Shown here: positions 1 to 8,223 of the stretch, one piece after another
Numbering within the stretch: the stretch's first letter is position 1
How the letters are laid out: every line of letters begins with the position of its first letter
Origin: Hymenobacter radiodurans
Lineage (GTDB): Bacteria; Bacteroidota; Bacteroidia; Cytophagales; Hymenobacteraceae
Assembly (NCBI RefSeq): GCF_004355185.1
Contig: NZ_CP037922.1
Location: forward strand, 1,736,001-1,800,000
Length of the DNA: 64,000 bases
Reading direction: 5' to 3'
Program-made: the position numbers and the translations under genes
The notes under the pieces: model-generated
What the model was told of the DNA's origin: nothing
Database searches by the model: none
Seen by the model: only the letters and a program-made list of their open reading frames with translations

Positions 1-1037
1 GCCCGTGAGAGCCGCCGCCACGCAGCCTTCCACGGCCACCCCCGAAATGGACGAGCGCACAAAAAAGGATTGATCAAACAACAGCTTCACATCCAGCCCT
101 TTCGGCGAGGTAGCCACTACATTGGGTAGCTCTTCTTTGATCCCGTCGATAACATCGAGCGTGCTGGCCAGTCCGCTTTTAAGAATGGGAATAACTGCCG
201 TGCGCAGCCCATCTTGGCGCACAATATTGGTTTGGACAGCTGCGCCCTCGTGTACAAATGCTACGTCGCGGATATATATCGTGACGCCGTTTACCTCCTT
301 TACTGGCAGGTCGTTGAGGGTGGCAATCAACTCAGGGCTGCTGTTGAGGCGTACGTCATACTCCCGGTCGCCAATTTTAGCGGTACCGGCGGGCAGAATC
401 ACGTTTTGCGTCGTCAATGCATTGACCACATCGTTGCCAGAGAGACCTTTGCCCGCCAACGCATCCGGCTTCAGATCAACCATGATTTGCTTTGACCGAC
501 CACCGTTGGGCACCAGCAAAGACGCCCCTTTTACGACCGCCAAGCCCGGCCGCACAAAGGAGCGGCTGGCGTCGTATAGGTCGGCTTCGCCCAGGGTTTG
601 GGAGGAAAGACTAGCCTGGGCAATGGGCACGTTGGCCGCCGAGTAGCGGATAATCAGTGGGGGGCCAATGCCCTGGGGTAAGCCCGAATGAGCGTGGCCG
701 TAATAGCCGTGAGCTGGGCCACGCCCGCATCGGGGTCGGTGCCGGGCTGGAAGAACACTTTAATAATGCCGACACCCTTAATAGCGCGCGACTCTAGGTG
801 CTCGATGTTGTTGACGGTGGTGGTGTACACGCGCTGGTTGACGTTGAGCACGCGCTGGTTCATTTCCTCGGCGCTCATCCCCGAATAGCTCCACACCACG
901 CCCACCACCGGGATGTTGACCTCGGGAAAAATATCCACCGCCATGGTGAAGATGGTCAAAATGCCCCCCGCTAGAATTACCAGGGCCATGACAATAAAGG
1001 TGTACGGACGCGAAAGCGCCAAGCGAACCATCCACAT
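1..1037 (-). CDS. RND efflux transporter permease, partial, one frameshift
   Basis: This is the N-terminal part of a resistance-nodulation-division inner-membrane pump (AcrB/CusA-like), which exports drugs or metals using the proton gradient with a periplasmic adaptor and an outer-membrane channel. The start MWMVRLALSRPYTFIVMAL is the usual first transmembrane helix, followed by FPEVNIPVVGVVWSYSGM and a porter domain with GTDPDAGVAQL. The gene runs off the left edge. The frame breaks after about residue 120 at the G4 run 675-678; one added G restores a frame that continues with GPPLIIRYSAANVPIAQASL to the window edge. The substrate cannot be told from this fragment. The family call is firm; the frameshift is read directly. 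Confidence 0.85.
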
Positions 1038-1508
1038 AGGCTAAAATAGAGATAAGAATAAGCGCCGACTCAACAAATGCGAGTTGGTGGCGGGCATTAC
1101 TGTTGAGGTACGTATGCGTAGCGGTTTTGGCGAATAGAAATCGATTTTGGGACTAATTCAGAGTACCAACCACTTACAAAGCGGAAGGTTAGGCTAAAGC
1201 CTGATAGGCAAGTGTTCCTCGCGTCCGCTTTTATGTAATAAAGCGCCAATTCACATCTGGGAAGCAGCCCTGTGTAGACCCTATTAGTTGGCGCTCACCC
1301 ATGCTTTCTGATCCGCGGCTATGCTTAGGCTGGCATAAATTCATACCCAGCATCGGTGAGTGAAGCCTCAAGTCAGACTGTAAGAGGCGCTAACTGTAAA
1401 TAGTTAAATATTAGTTAGTTATAATATAATAAAAATAATATCTATGAAAGTTGATCTATTGTTCTTATCTATCGGGAAAATTATAAAATATTGAAATTAA
1501 TTATAACT
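1038..1508. other. Intergenic region, no gene seen
   Basis: This stretch separates the divergent RND permease and OpgC-type genes. I see no credible ORF, tRNA or strong hairpin. From about 1380 the base composition drops sharply to AT-rich and stays so through the next gene, marking the left edge of a compositional island. Promoters for both flanking genes must lie here, but I could not fix a convincing Bacteroidota -33/-7 pair. Confidence 0.5.
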
Positions 1509-2690
1509 ATGAAAAGAATTCATGCCCTCGATTTCTTCAGAGGTATAATGCTGATTTTGATCACAGTAGATCATTTTCTATCTGAGAAAGACATCGTCAG
1601 ACACTTTACATATGAGTTCATTGGCTGGGTGACTGCTGCTGAGGGCTTCGTATTCTTATCGGGGCTGACAGCAGGCATTATATATACTCATAAGCTGAAT
1701 AAAAAAGGTGAGCGTTATACAAATGAAGCAGCAAAAAAGAGAGCCTGGTTAATTTACAGGAATCATATAGCTATTTTGCTCTTTGCTTTAATAGCTGTAC
1801 TATTTGGTTACGGATTGAATGAATATTGGGTAAATCATTACAGCTTGTTTGCCGAAAATCCATTCTTATCAATATTCTTAGGTGCTACATTGTTATATCA
1901 GCCTATATATTTAGATATATTACCAATGTACGCAGTCTTCATTTTATTTGTGCCAATAGTAATTAAATACTTCGAAAAAGGAATTGTTTGGCAATTATTT
2001 GCTTGTTCAATTGGATTATATATGTTCCCAATTTTTATGGGATCCAACATATTAAATGACATAACGCAGATCAGGGATATAAATACTGGCTTCTTCAATC
2101 TACTTTCTTGGCAATTCCTGTTCTTTCTAGGCTTATTTTCAGGATTTAGCTACTACTATGGCAAGACAAACCAGTGGCTGAACAATAAATATCTATTACT
2201 TTCGTCATTGATTTTGTTCTCTGGGCTCTTCTTAATAAAGAACCTGCATGTTAATTTGAATGGGCTTGATCTTTTATTTTCTAAAAATATATTAGGCCCA
2301 GTAAGACTTATAAACTGTTTGTCAATTGTTTTTATTATAGCGTTTGTATCTACTAAAAAGCTGCATTGGTTTTCATCTAAACCTATGTGTTATTTGGGTC
2401 GATACTCATTAGAGGTGTATTCATTCCATGTGTTGCTGATAATCTTATTAAAACCTTTGAAGGAAGAATTTAGCGATTTCTATTCAATTCAAATAACACA
2501 CTATTTCTTTGCGTATCCATTAGCCTTATTAATGATTTTATTATTAATAGTGCCTGCTTTATTTCTGGCTCCGACGCTATTAAGGAAAAAAACATATGTA
2601 CTTCGTAAAACGGAAGCTATACCTCCATATGAAGATGCGGAGTTGGCAAACGATAGCCTTTCATTAGAAGAGAACAAACAGCTAGTCTAA
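1509..2690 (+). CDS. OpgC-type membrane acyltransferase-like protein
   Basis: The 393-residue protein is almost entirely hydrophobic, with about ten predicted transmembrane helices. It opens with RIHALDFFRGIMLILITVDH and then AEGFVFLSGLTAGI, the signature of the OpgC/acyltransferase-3-like family. OpgC in Proteobacteria adds succinyl groups to osmoregulated periplasmic glucans; the substrate here is unknown. An in-frame TTG lies 18 bases upstream, but I chose the ATG at 1509 because the family starts close to the ALDFFRG motif. The gene is far richer in A and T than its neighbours, with codons such as tta, ata and aat, which suggests recent transfer. The C-terminal 35 residues are polar and probably cytoplasmic. 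Confidence 0.8.
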   Translation: MKRIHALDFFRGIMLILITVDHFLSEKDIVRHFTYEFIGWVTAAEGFVFLSGLTAGIIYTHKLNKKGERYTNEAAKKRAWLIYRNHIAILLFALIAVLFGYGLNEYWVNHYSLFAENPFLSIFLGATLLYQPIYLDILPMYAVFILFVPIVIKYFEKGIVWQLFACSIGLYMFPIFMGSNILNDITQIRDINTGFFNLLSWQFLFFLGLFSGFSYYYGKTNQWLNNKYLLLSSLILFSGLFLIKNLHVNLNGLDLLFSKNILGPVRLINCLSIVFIIAFVSTKKLHWFSSKPMCYLGRYSLEVYSFHVLLIILLKPLKEEFSDFYSIQITHYFFAYPLALLMILLLIVPALFLAPTLLRKKTYVLRKTEAIPPYEDAELANDSLSLEENKQLV

Positions 2691-2762
2691 AAGCCAGCAC
2701 ATTGCTTCTGCTTGCATTTGCGATAGAGTAAGCTTATTTAGTGGAACAGGCAGACCATCTTT

Positions 2763-4456
2763 CTAAGCCGAGGTTTCGCCGGCAGTGCTGGCAATGTGGC
2801 GGGTGCTGCCTGGAACCATCACGCGGGGCGGTTGAATTGGCTCGGCATGGAGGGCTAGGAGCCGGGCCACCACGGGCATTTCAGGGCCAATATGGAGCTC
2901 TCGGGCGCGAACTTTTACAGCGGCTTCTTCCCGACTTACGCCCCGGTCGTGGAGCTGTTCGTACTCTTCCCACGATTCTACCATAAAGTACTCCACCATG
3001 CGGATCGGGTCAGCCAGATCGACGTAGAGCCCGACGCGGATGGCGCCTTCGCGGCGGCGGATGCGGCTTAGCTCCTCCATGAGTGCCGCAAAGGCTGAGC
3101 GGTTGGCGGGGCAATGCGGTAGGTAGTAGTGATGATGATAGGCCCGGCGTCCGGCGCTGGCTCTTCCTCGGCTAGCACGGGCGTAGGCCGCGGGCGGGCG
3201 GGCGTAAAGTCGAGGCTTTCGGGGGCGTTAATAAGCGAGTAGCGGAATACCAATAGCGTACTCAGTCCCAACCAGATAGCCGCACCCGACAACGCCACCG
3301 GCAAGCTCCAATGAGTAGCCACCATTCCCCAAACTACGCTACCCAGTGCCATACCGCCCTGAATAGTAAGCAAATACAAGCTGATGGTGCGGGCCTGCAC
3401 CCAGCGCGGTACCACCGTTTGTACGCCCACACTGAAGGAGTTGAGCACCAGCATCCAGGCCAAGCCCACCAGCACCAGCAAGCCGTAGAGCAGCCAGTGG
3501 TTGTCAGCAAAAGCCAGCCCCAGCAGGCCCATGGAAAAGGCAATAGTAGAGAGCGTTACGCGATGGTCGATGGTGAGGCCGCGGTTGAGGCGAGGGAGCA
3601 CCACCGCCCCAATAACGGCTCCCAGACCCATACACGAAAGCAGGGTAGAGTAAAAGGAAGTGGGCAATTGTAACCGCTGAGAAACCACGGCCGGCATCAA
3701 CGCCAGCAGGGCGCTGGCCCCGAATGTAAAGCTGACGCCTCGCACCAGAATCCGCTGCACTGGCGGCGCAAATCGGGCATACCGAATGCCGCCCCGGATA
3801 GCGGCCACCACCCGCTCGGTGGCCAGGGTAGAGGTAGCCTGAGGCTCGCGCTTCCAGCGCCACACCATGTAAATAGTAGCCAGAAATGACAGCCCGTTGA
3901 TCAAAAAAGCACCCCCGGCCGAGTAGTAGCCAATAACTATGCCTCCCAAGGCTGGCCCAAAAGCCCGCGCCAGATTGAAGCTCACGCTGTTCAGGGCAAT
4001 GGCCTGAGGCAGTTCGGCGCGGGGGACCAGCTCGGGTGTTACGGTTTGCCACACCGGGTTATTAAGCGCGCCGCCCAGGCCCAGCATAAACGTGAGCAGG
4101 AGCAGCAGCCAGGGGGTGGTGAGGCCCATGAAGGTTAGCAAAGCCAGCAGCAGCCCTAATGAAGCCATCCAGGTTTGGGTGAAAAGCAGCATCCGGCGCC
4201 TATCTACCAAGTCAGCCAGCGCGCCGGCGGGTAAGCTGAGCAGAAAAACCGGTAGGGCCGAGGCCGTCTGGAGTAAGGCCACCAGCACGGGCGAAGGCGT
4301 AAGCTCAGTCATCAGGCCCACGGCGCCCACGTTCTGCATCCACGTGCCGATGTTGGACACAAACGACGCAATCCAGAGCATCCGGAAAAACGGAATTTTG
4401 AGTGGGGCGAAGGGAGAAGTGGAGGTAGGCTGGGTAAGCGTAGTGGAAGCAGGCAT
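2763..4456 (-). CDS. MFS transporter (MFS_3 / DUF894 type), one frameshift
   Basis: A twelve-helix major facilitator superfamily exporter of the enterobactin-exporter-like group. The N-terminal part shows FFRMLWIASFVSNIGTWMQ, and loop 2-3 contains GALADLVDRRRML. The first frame stops at 3068 in a meaningless tail. Adding one base at the G4 run 3108-3111 joins it to a 105-residue segment with the cytoplasmic C-terminal domain typical of this subfamily (SRIRRREGAIRVGLYVDLAD, then VESWEEYEQLHDR). The corrected product is about 564 residues. An upstream TTG at 4465 is possible, but the ATG at 4456 is preferred. The substrate is unknown; the gene is transcribed divergently from the phosphodiesterase gene. 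Confidence 0.85.
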
Positions 4457-4544
4457 GGGGGGCAAATCTGAAGCTAAGCCGTGCGCGGGCGAACCGTTTA
4501 GCCTACGTACGGCCCTCGAAAACTGCCGGTCTCATTTTCATTCT

Positions 4545-4589
4545 AAAAAAGCCCCCGCCCGGTGGCGGACCACTAAGCGGGGGCTTTTT
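4545..4589. terminator. GCCCCCGC hairpin with flanking A and T runs
   Basis: A6 is followed by GCCCCCGC (4551-4558), an inner hairpin, GCGGGGGC (4577-4584) and T5. This is a classic bidirectional intrinsic terminator shape, but it lies between two divergent genes and ends about 20 bases before the ATG of the phosphodiesterase, so it cannot terminate either gene at its 3' end. Confidence 0.7.
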
Positions 4590-4609
4590 ATTTGCGTATG
4601 TTGACCCCC

Positions 4610-5491
4610 ATGCGACAAACCACTCTTGCTTTGCTGGCCGCCTTACTGATCGTACGCAGCGTAACCGCGCAGCAGCTTTCGCTGGATTGGCAGGGCCATC
4701 GGGGCTGCCGGGGTCTGATGCCCGAAAACACGATTCCGGCCATGCGCAAGGCCCTGGACCTAGGCGTTACCACCCTGGAAATGGACGTGGTGATTAGTCA
4801 GGACCGCCAAGTGGTGCTCTCCCACGACCCTTACCTGAACGCTGATTTCGTGCGCACGCCCGAGGGGCAGCCCCTTCCCATAGCCCAGGAAAAAAGCTTC
4901 CGCCTGTACGCCATGCCCTACGCTGACATTCGGCGCTACGACGTGGGCAGCCAGGGCAACGCGAAGTTTCCGCGTCAGCAAAAGCTGCGCACCTACAAGC
5001 CGCTGCTCGCTGAGGTAATCGACTCGACGGAGGCGTATGCGCAGCGAAAAGGCCGCCCCGCCCCGCGCTACAACATCGAAACGAAGATGACCCCGGCCGG
5101 CGACGGTACCCTGCACCCGGCGTCCGCCGAGTTCGTGCACTTGCTGCTGGCCGTGGTGCAATCCAAAGGCATTCAGGACCGGGTTATTATTCAGTCCTTC
5201 GACCCTAGGGCCTTGGAAGAAGTGCACCGGCTACGACCCGAACTGCCTACTGCTTTCCTAGTGGACAACACGCAGGGGCTGGCGGCCAACCTACGGCGTC
5301 TGAGTTTCCGGCCCACACACTATAGTCCGCATTACCGGCTGGTGAGTAAAGCATTGGTGCAGCGCTGCCACAAGCAGGGCATGAAGATCATTCCCTGGAC
5401 GGTAAATACGGCGGCCGACGTGAAGAAAATGCTTCGGCTAAAAGTAGATGGTATCATCACGGATTACCCCGATTTGCGCCTTGGCCACTAA
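4610..5491 (+). CDS. Glycerophosphodiester phosphodiesterase, exported
   Basis: A 293-residue enzyme that hydrolyses glycerophosphodiesters to glycerol-3-phosphate and an alcohol. After a signal peptide (MRQTTLALLAALLIVRSVTA) come the family motifs: QGHRGCRGLMPENTIPAM with the catalytic His-Arg and the metal-binding Glu-Asn, LEMDVVISQD with the metal-binding Glu/Asp, and LSHDPY with the second catalytic His. The C-terminus WTVNTAADVKKMLRLKVDGI is also typical. An in-frame ATG sits at 4598 and a TTG at 4592; I prefer 4610 because it gives a normal short signal-peptide n-region and keeps more distance from the upstream hairpin. It probably acts in the periplasm. Confidence 0.9.
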   Translation: MRQTTLALLAALLIVRSVTAQQLSLDWQGHRGCRGLMPENTIPAMRKALDLGVTTLEMDVVISQDRQVVLSHDPYLNADFVRTPEGQPLPIAQEKSFRLYAMPYADIRRYDVGSQGNAKFPRQQKLRTYKPLLAEVIDSTEAYAQRKGRPAPRYNIETKMTPAGDGTLHPASAEFVHLLLAVVQSKGIQDRVIIQSFDPRALEEVHRLRPELPTAFLVDNTQGLAANLRRLSFRPTHYSPHYRLVSKALVQRCHKQGMKIIPWTVNTAADVKKMLRLKVDGIITDYPDLRLGH

Positions 5492-5538
5492 ACGAGCTAG
5501 GCTTGCGGACAGGGTAGCGGTCAAAACGCTTACGGTCG

Positions 5539-5892
5539 CTAAGCAGTAGCCGTCCGGTGGCTGGCTTCGTCGCTGTGCTTGCCGGAAGCCTGAAGTACTT
5601 CAAAAACGGTATCCAGGCGGAGCAGGTGCAGGGTGCGGAATAGGGTGGGGCTAACGTTGTAGAGCCGCACTCTGGCCCCGCCATGGTGCAGTAGAAGCAG
5701 CTGGGAAGCAAGGTGCCCCACGCCGTGCGTTCGCAGGCAATCCAAGTGCTCACAATTGACAAACAGACGAGGCTCGCGCATGGTGGCAACGCGTACTAAG
5801 GTGTTGCTAAACTGAGCCGGGTCACTCGGATCAACCCTCAGCTTTACCGCACGAGGAATCCAAGTCATGTGCCGAGAGGAGTGCGCTTGCAT
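5539..5892 (-). CDS. STAS-domain protein
   Basis: A 117-residue soluble protein whose central part, with FVNCEHLDCLRTHGVGHLAS and then ARVRLYNVSPTLFRTLHLL, matches the alternating strand-helix layout of STAS (anti-sigma-factor antagonist) domains. These bind partner-switching kinases or form parts of stressosomes. The usual DSSG phosphorylation loop reads LRTHGVG here, so a Thr could take the place of the phosphorylated Ser. No partner kinase lies beside it; the nearest signalling genes are the CheB/CheR cluster 1-3 kb away. The family call rests on pattern similarity only. Confidence 0.55.
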   Translation of the reverse strand: MQAHSSRHMTWIPRAVKLRVDPSDPAQFSNTLVRVATMREPRLFVNCEHLDCLRTHGVGHLASQLLLLHHGGARVRLYNVSPTLFRTLHLLRLDTVFEVLQASGKHSDEASHRTATA

Positions 5893-5963
5893 GGGGATTG
5901 GAATAAAGGGAGAGAATACGTAAATATTAGGTTCAGAGGGAGATGCAGCAGTATGGCACTAGA

Positions 5964-5971
5964 CAAATCTA
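5964..5971 (-). promoter_or_regulatory. Candidate Bacteroidota -7 box upstream of STAS gene
   Basis: On the minus strand the sequence is TAGATTTG, an exact match to the TAnnTTTG -7 consensus, about 70 bases before the STAS start. I see no clean TTTG -33 element at the expected spacing, so this is weak. Confidence 0.25.
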
Positions 5972-6078
5972 AAAAGAAGTGCAGCCCTTTATTTGCGTAA
6001 AATCACCTATTTTCAAAACCCGTATTTCTACCTGCTCGCTAAGTAAGTGTGTACAGTATCCTCCCCAACTGCTGGCCC

Positions 6079-6483
6079 TCACTGCTGCAAGGTGGCGGCG
6101 TGCGGTACATAATGCCCGACACTAAAGCGCCAGATGTGACTATCGGGACTGCGTCGGGTCAGGGTAAAAGCGCCTGTCAGGTTGCTGCCACGTAGGTGAA
6201 GAAGCAAATGCCCCGCCTCAATACACTGATGTAGGGCCGCGGGAAGGTTTTCTTGCTTTGCTTCGGCTATCCTGCACTCGCCTCTGTCTACCTCCACATG
6301 GGGGAGAGGCGCCGAGGTGGGCGACTCACACAACAAGTAGTAGGGGAGCCCGTCGAGCAATTGCTGAGCCCGCCCTGGCAACACCCAGTGCATGAGTTGG
6401 CTGGTAGGCGAGCACAACGCCAGGTGTTGAAAAACAGCATCTTTGGATGTTTGCCGCAAGACAAACCAAAGCGAAGAATTCAT
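6079..6483 (-). CDS. Small LigD 3'-phosphoesterase-like protein
   Basis: A 134-residue protein. The order SLWFVLRQTS, LMHWVLPGRAQQLLDGLPYY, GHLLLHLRGSNLTGAFTLTR parallels the phosphoesterase (DNA polymerase/ligase N-terminal) domain of LigD, where equivalent blocks read QRHDARRLHYDFRLE, SWAVPKGP and FELHGEKLKGRFALVR. LigD phosphoesterase trims 3' phosphates and ribonucleotides at DNA ends. The His-rich catalytic block of true LigD is not conserved here (TSKDAVFQHLAL), so the copy is probably inactive or repurposed. No ligase or Ku gene is nearby. The call rests on visual similarity and could be wrong; otherwise treat it as a hypothetical protein. Confidence 0.45.
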   Translation of the reverse strand: MNSSLWFVLRQTSKDAVFQHLALCSPTSQLMHWVLPGRAQQLLDGLPYYLLCESPTSAPLPHVEVDRGECRIAEAKQENLPAALHQCIEAGHLLLHLRGSNLTGAFTLTRRSPDSHIWRFSVGHYVPHAATLQQ

Positions 6484-6901
6484 TGCGTATAGCTCGAAGC
6501 AAATAGGGCCTTATAAAATGGAACAGATGAGCTACAAACCGAGCCGCCAGCGGCGACTCGGCGGACATAGGGTAGGGCTGAGTATACCGCCCTACTGTTA
6601 CATAGCGACAGAGAGCAGAGGTAGCGCGGAAGGCTACATAGTGGCATTGCCCGGCAGAGTCAGATAGAGTTACTCTCGGCCGCAGTCTTCCCATTCCGGG
6701 CAACCCACTCACTTACTTTAACGCTGATTAGGCCCAAAAATTCACCTGTTTACTACGGAAAACGACTGGCACGAACACGTAATTTGAAAAGCGTATTTGA
6801 CGCTTATTCCGGGATAATACGGAGTACGGGACCTGTAAAAAAAAGCCCCCCGGACTAGTCTGGGGCTTTTTTTAAACGGGGTTGTTGGGAAGTGCCTGCC
6901 G
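6484..6901. other. Intergenic region with a terminator
   Basis: Apart from the hairpin at 6837-6873 I see no feature I can support. Open frames here (for example 6443-6667 plus and 6326-6712 minus) lack family motifs and look like chance. Confidence 0.5.
6837..6873. terminator. Intrinsic terminator after cheB
   Basis: A8, GCCCCCC, a short GACTAGTC core, GGGGC and T7. It lies just past the stop of the minus-strand CheB gene and would form a stem in either direction. The two arms are unequal (six C against four G), so the upper stem must bulge. Confidence 0.7.
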
Positions 6902-7930
6902 TTATTGCTGCTCTTCTTCCGGAGTAGTTACCACGGTGCTGCCGCTTACGCCATTGAGCAAAAACTCGCGCAGACGGTTGATGTGGTTCTTTATTTCCTC
7001 AATGCGCTCCTCCTGCTGCACCGAATAATGACCCTCGCCGCGGCTCGCTATACTGGTCAGCAGATTTTTGCGTTCCTCCATCATGCGCAGGGCCACCCAC
7101 AAGGTTTCTTCAAGGCTGTGCTGCGTACTTTTAAGGAGCGCATTGGCAGTGAAGGCATGGCCTGTGTGGCAGCGGTAGCGTAGCAGCTTGCCGTGCTTGA
7201 GCTCAAAAAGCGCCCCGCCACAGTCGGGGCAGGTCATGGAACTGACTTGGCCCAAGCGTTCAACTTCGTTGGTAGTTCCCACGACTCTTTCCGCAATAGC
7301 GGCCTCCAGTTTAATGTCTTCAGGTACGTTGCTATTGCCAGAGGAAGGTATCCGTACCAGTCTGGCCAGTAGTTCACCCATCTGCGAGATGGGCAATACA
7401 TAATCGATGGGCACGTTGCTGAGCGCACTTTCAGGCATACTCGGATACTCTGCCTCCTGAGGGTCCTGCACCACGGCGAGGCCACCAGCGCGCTTAATCA
7501 GCTCCAGGCCCGCAGTGCCATCGTGGAGCATACCCGTAAGCACCACCCCGATAACGGCGGTTCCGTAGTGAGCCGCGGCGGAGCGAAAAAGGGCGTCAGC
7601 CGCCGGGCGGTAGTGGTTTTCGCGGGGACCTTTAGTCACCAGCATATGACCATCCTTCACCAGCAAGTGACGGTCGGGGGGCGCTAGGTACACGCAGCCA
7701 GCCTCAATTCGGTCGCCGTCGCTGGGCAGCAGGCATGTAAGCGAGGTATGGCGCGCCAGGCGCTCTACCAAGTGCCAGCCCGAGGAATCGGGAGCAAAAT
7801 GCTGTACGATAAGCACGGCCGCCGACAGTGCAGTCGGCAGTTGCTCAGCCAGTCGACACAAAGCAGGCATTCCGCCTGCTGAAGCACCAACCACGATAAG
7901 ATGGGAGGGGTTTTTCACAGATGCGAACAA
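6902..7930 (-). CDS. CheB-type methylesterase with zinc-ribbon-like tail
   Basis: A 342-residue protein with the CheB methylesterase/deamidase fold but no receiver domain. The catalytic triad is visible: Ser17 in GASAGG, His44 in VQHF and Asp137 in GMLHDG. After about residue 195 it carries a separate C-terminal region with CPDCGG and RCHTGHAF, a CxxC...CxxH arrangement likely to bind zinc, and a final helical segment. CheB demethylates chemoreceptors, but no chemoreceptor, CheA or CheW lies in this window, so a role in non-motility signalling with the neighbouring CheB-CheR protein is more likely. A terminator follows directly. Confidence 0.85.
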   Translation of the reverse strand: MFASVKNPSHLIVVGASAGGMPALCRLAEQLPTALSAAVLIVQHFAPDSSGWHLVERLARHTSLTCLLPSDGDRIEAGCVYLAPPDRHLLVKDGHMLVTKGPRENHYRPAADALFRSAAAHYGTAVIGVVLTGMLHDGTAGLELIKRAGGLAVVQDPQEAEYPSMPESALSNVPIDYVLPISQMGELLARLVRIPSSGNSNVPEDIKLEAAIAERVVGTTNEVERLGQVSSMTCPDCGGALFELKHGKLLRYRCHTGHAFTANALLKSTQHSLEETLWVALRMMEERKNLLTSIASRGEGHYSVQQEERIEEIKNHINRLREFLLNGVSGSTVVTTPEEEQQ

Positions 7931-8168
7931 AGAAGGTGGGACGTGCGCGCTGAGTAGTTTCCTTAAACTACGAGGAAGGCCGTTTGGGGGCTATGGTTGA
8001 GCTCGAAAGAAGCGCCGATAAGCGGAATACGGTTGCGCTTCTGTATACGCAGAATTTGCGCGGCAAATCATAAACCGCTACCTCAAGTAGGATGAGGAGC
8101 CGGGTTTTACCGAAAGCTCGACACTCTTTTTCAGACTTGGGAAAGGAGTAACTTTACATATTCCCACC

Positions 8169-8188
8169 GTTTGGGACGCATCCCAAAC
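8169..8188. promoter_or_regulatory. 20-base inverted repeat upstream of the CheB-CheR gene
   Basis: GTTTGGGA and TCCCAAAC form perfect 8-base arms around CGCA, about 36 bases before the ATG at 8224. A TAACTTTA element at 8149 could be its -7 box, placing the palindrome close to the transcription start. It may be an operator or a short 5' leader hairpin. Confidence 0.35.
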
Positions 8189-8223
8189 ACGCTTCGTTTC
8201 CTTGGAGCCCAGTTTTCTTGCTT

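Noticed and set aside
6326-6712. 128-residue minus-strand open frame overlapping the LigD-like gene and the intergenic region
   Set aside because: No motif, unusual composition, and it competes with a frame that shows domain-like conservation.
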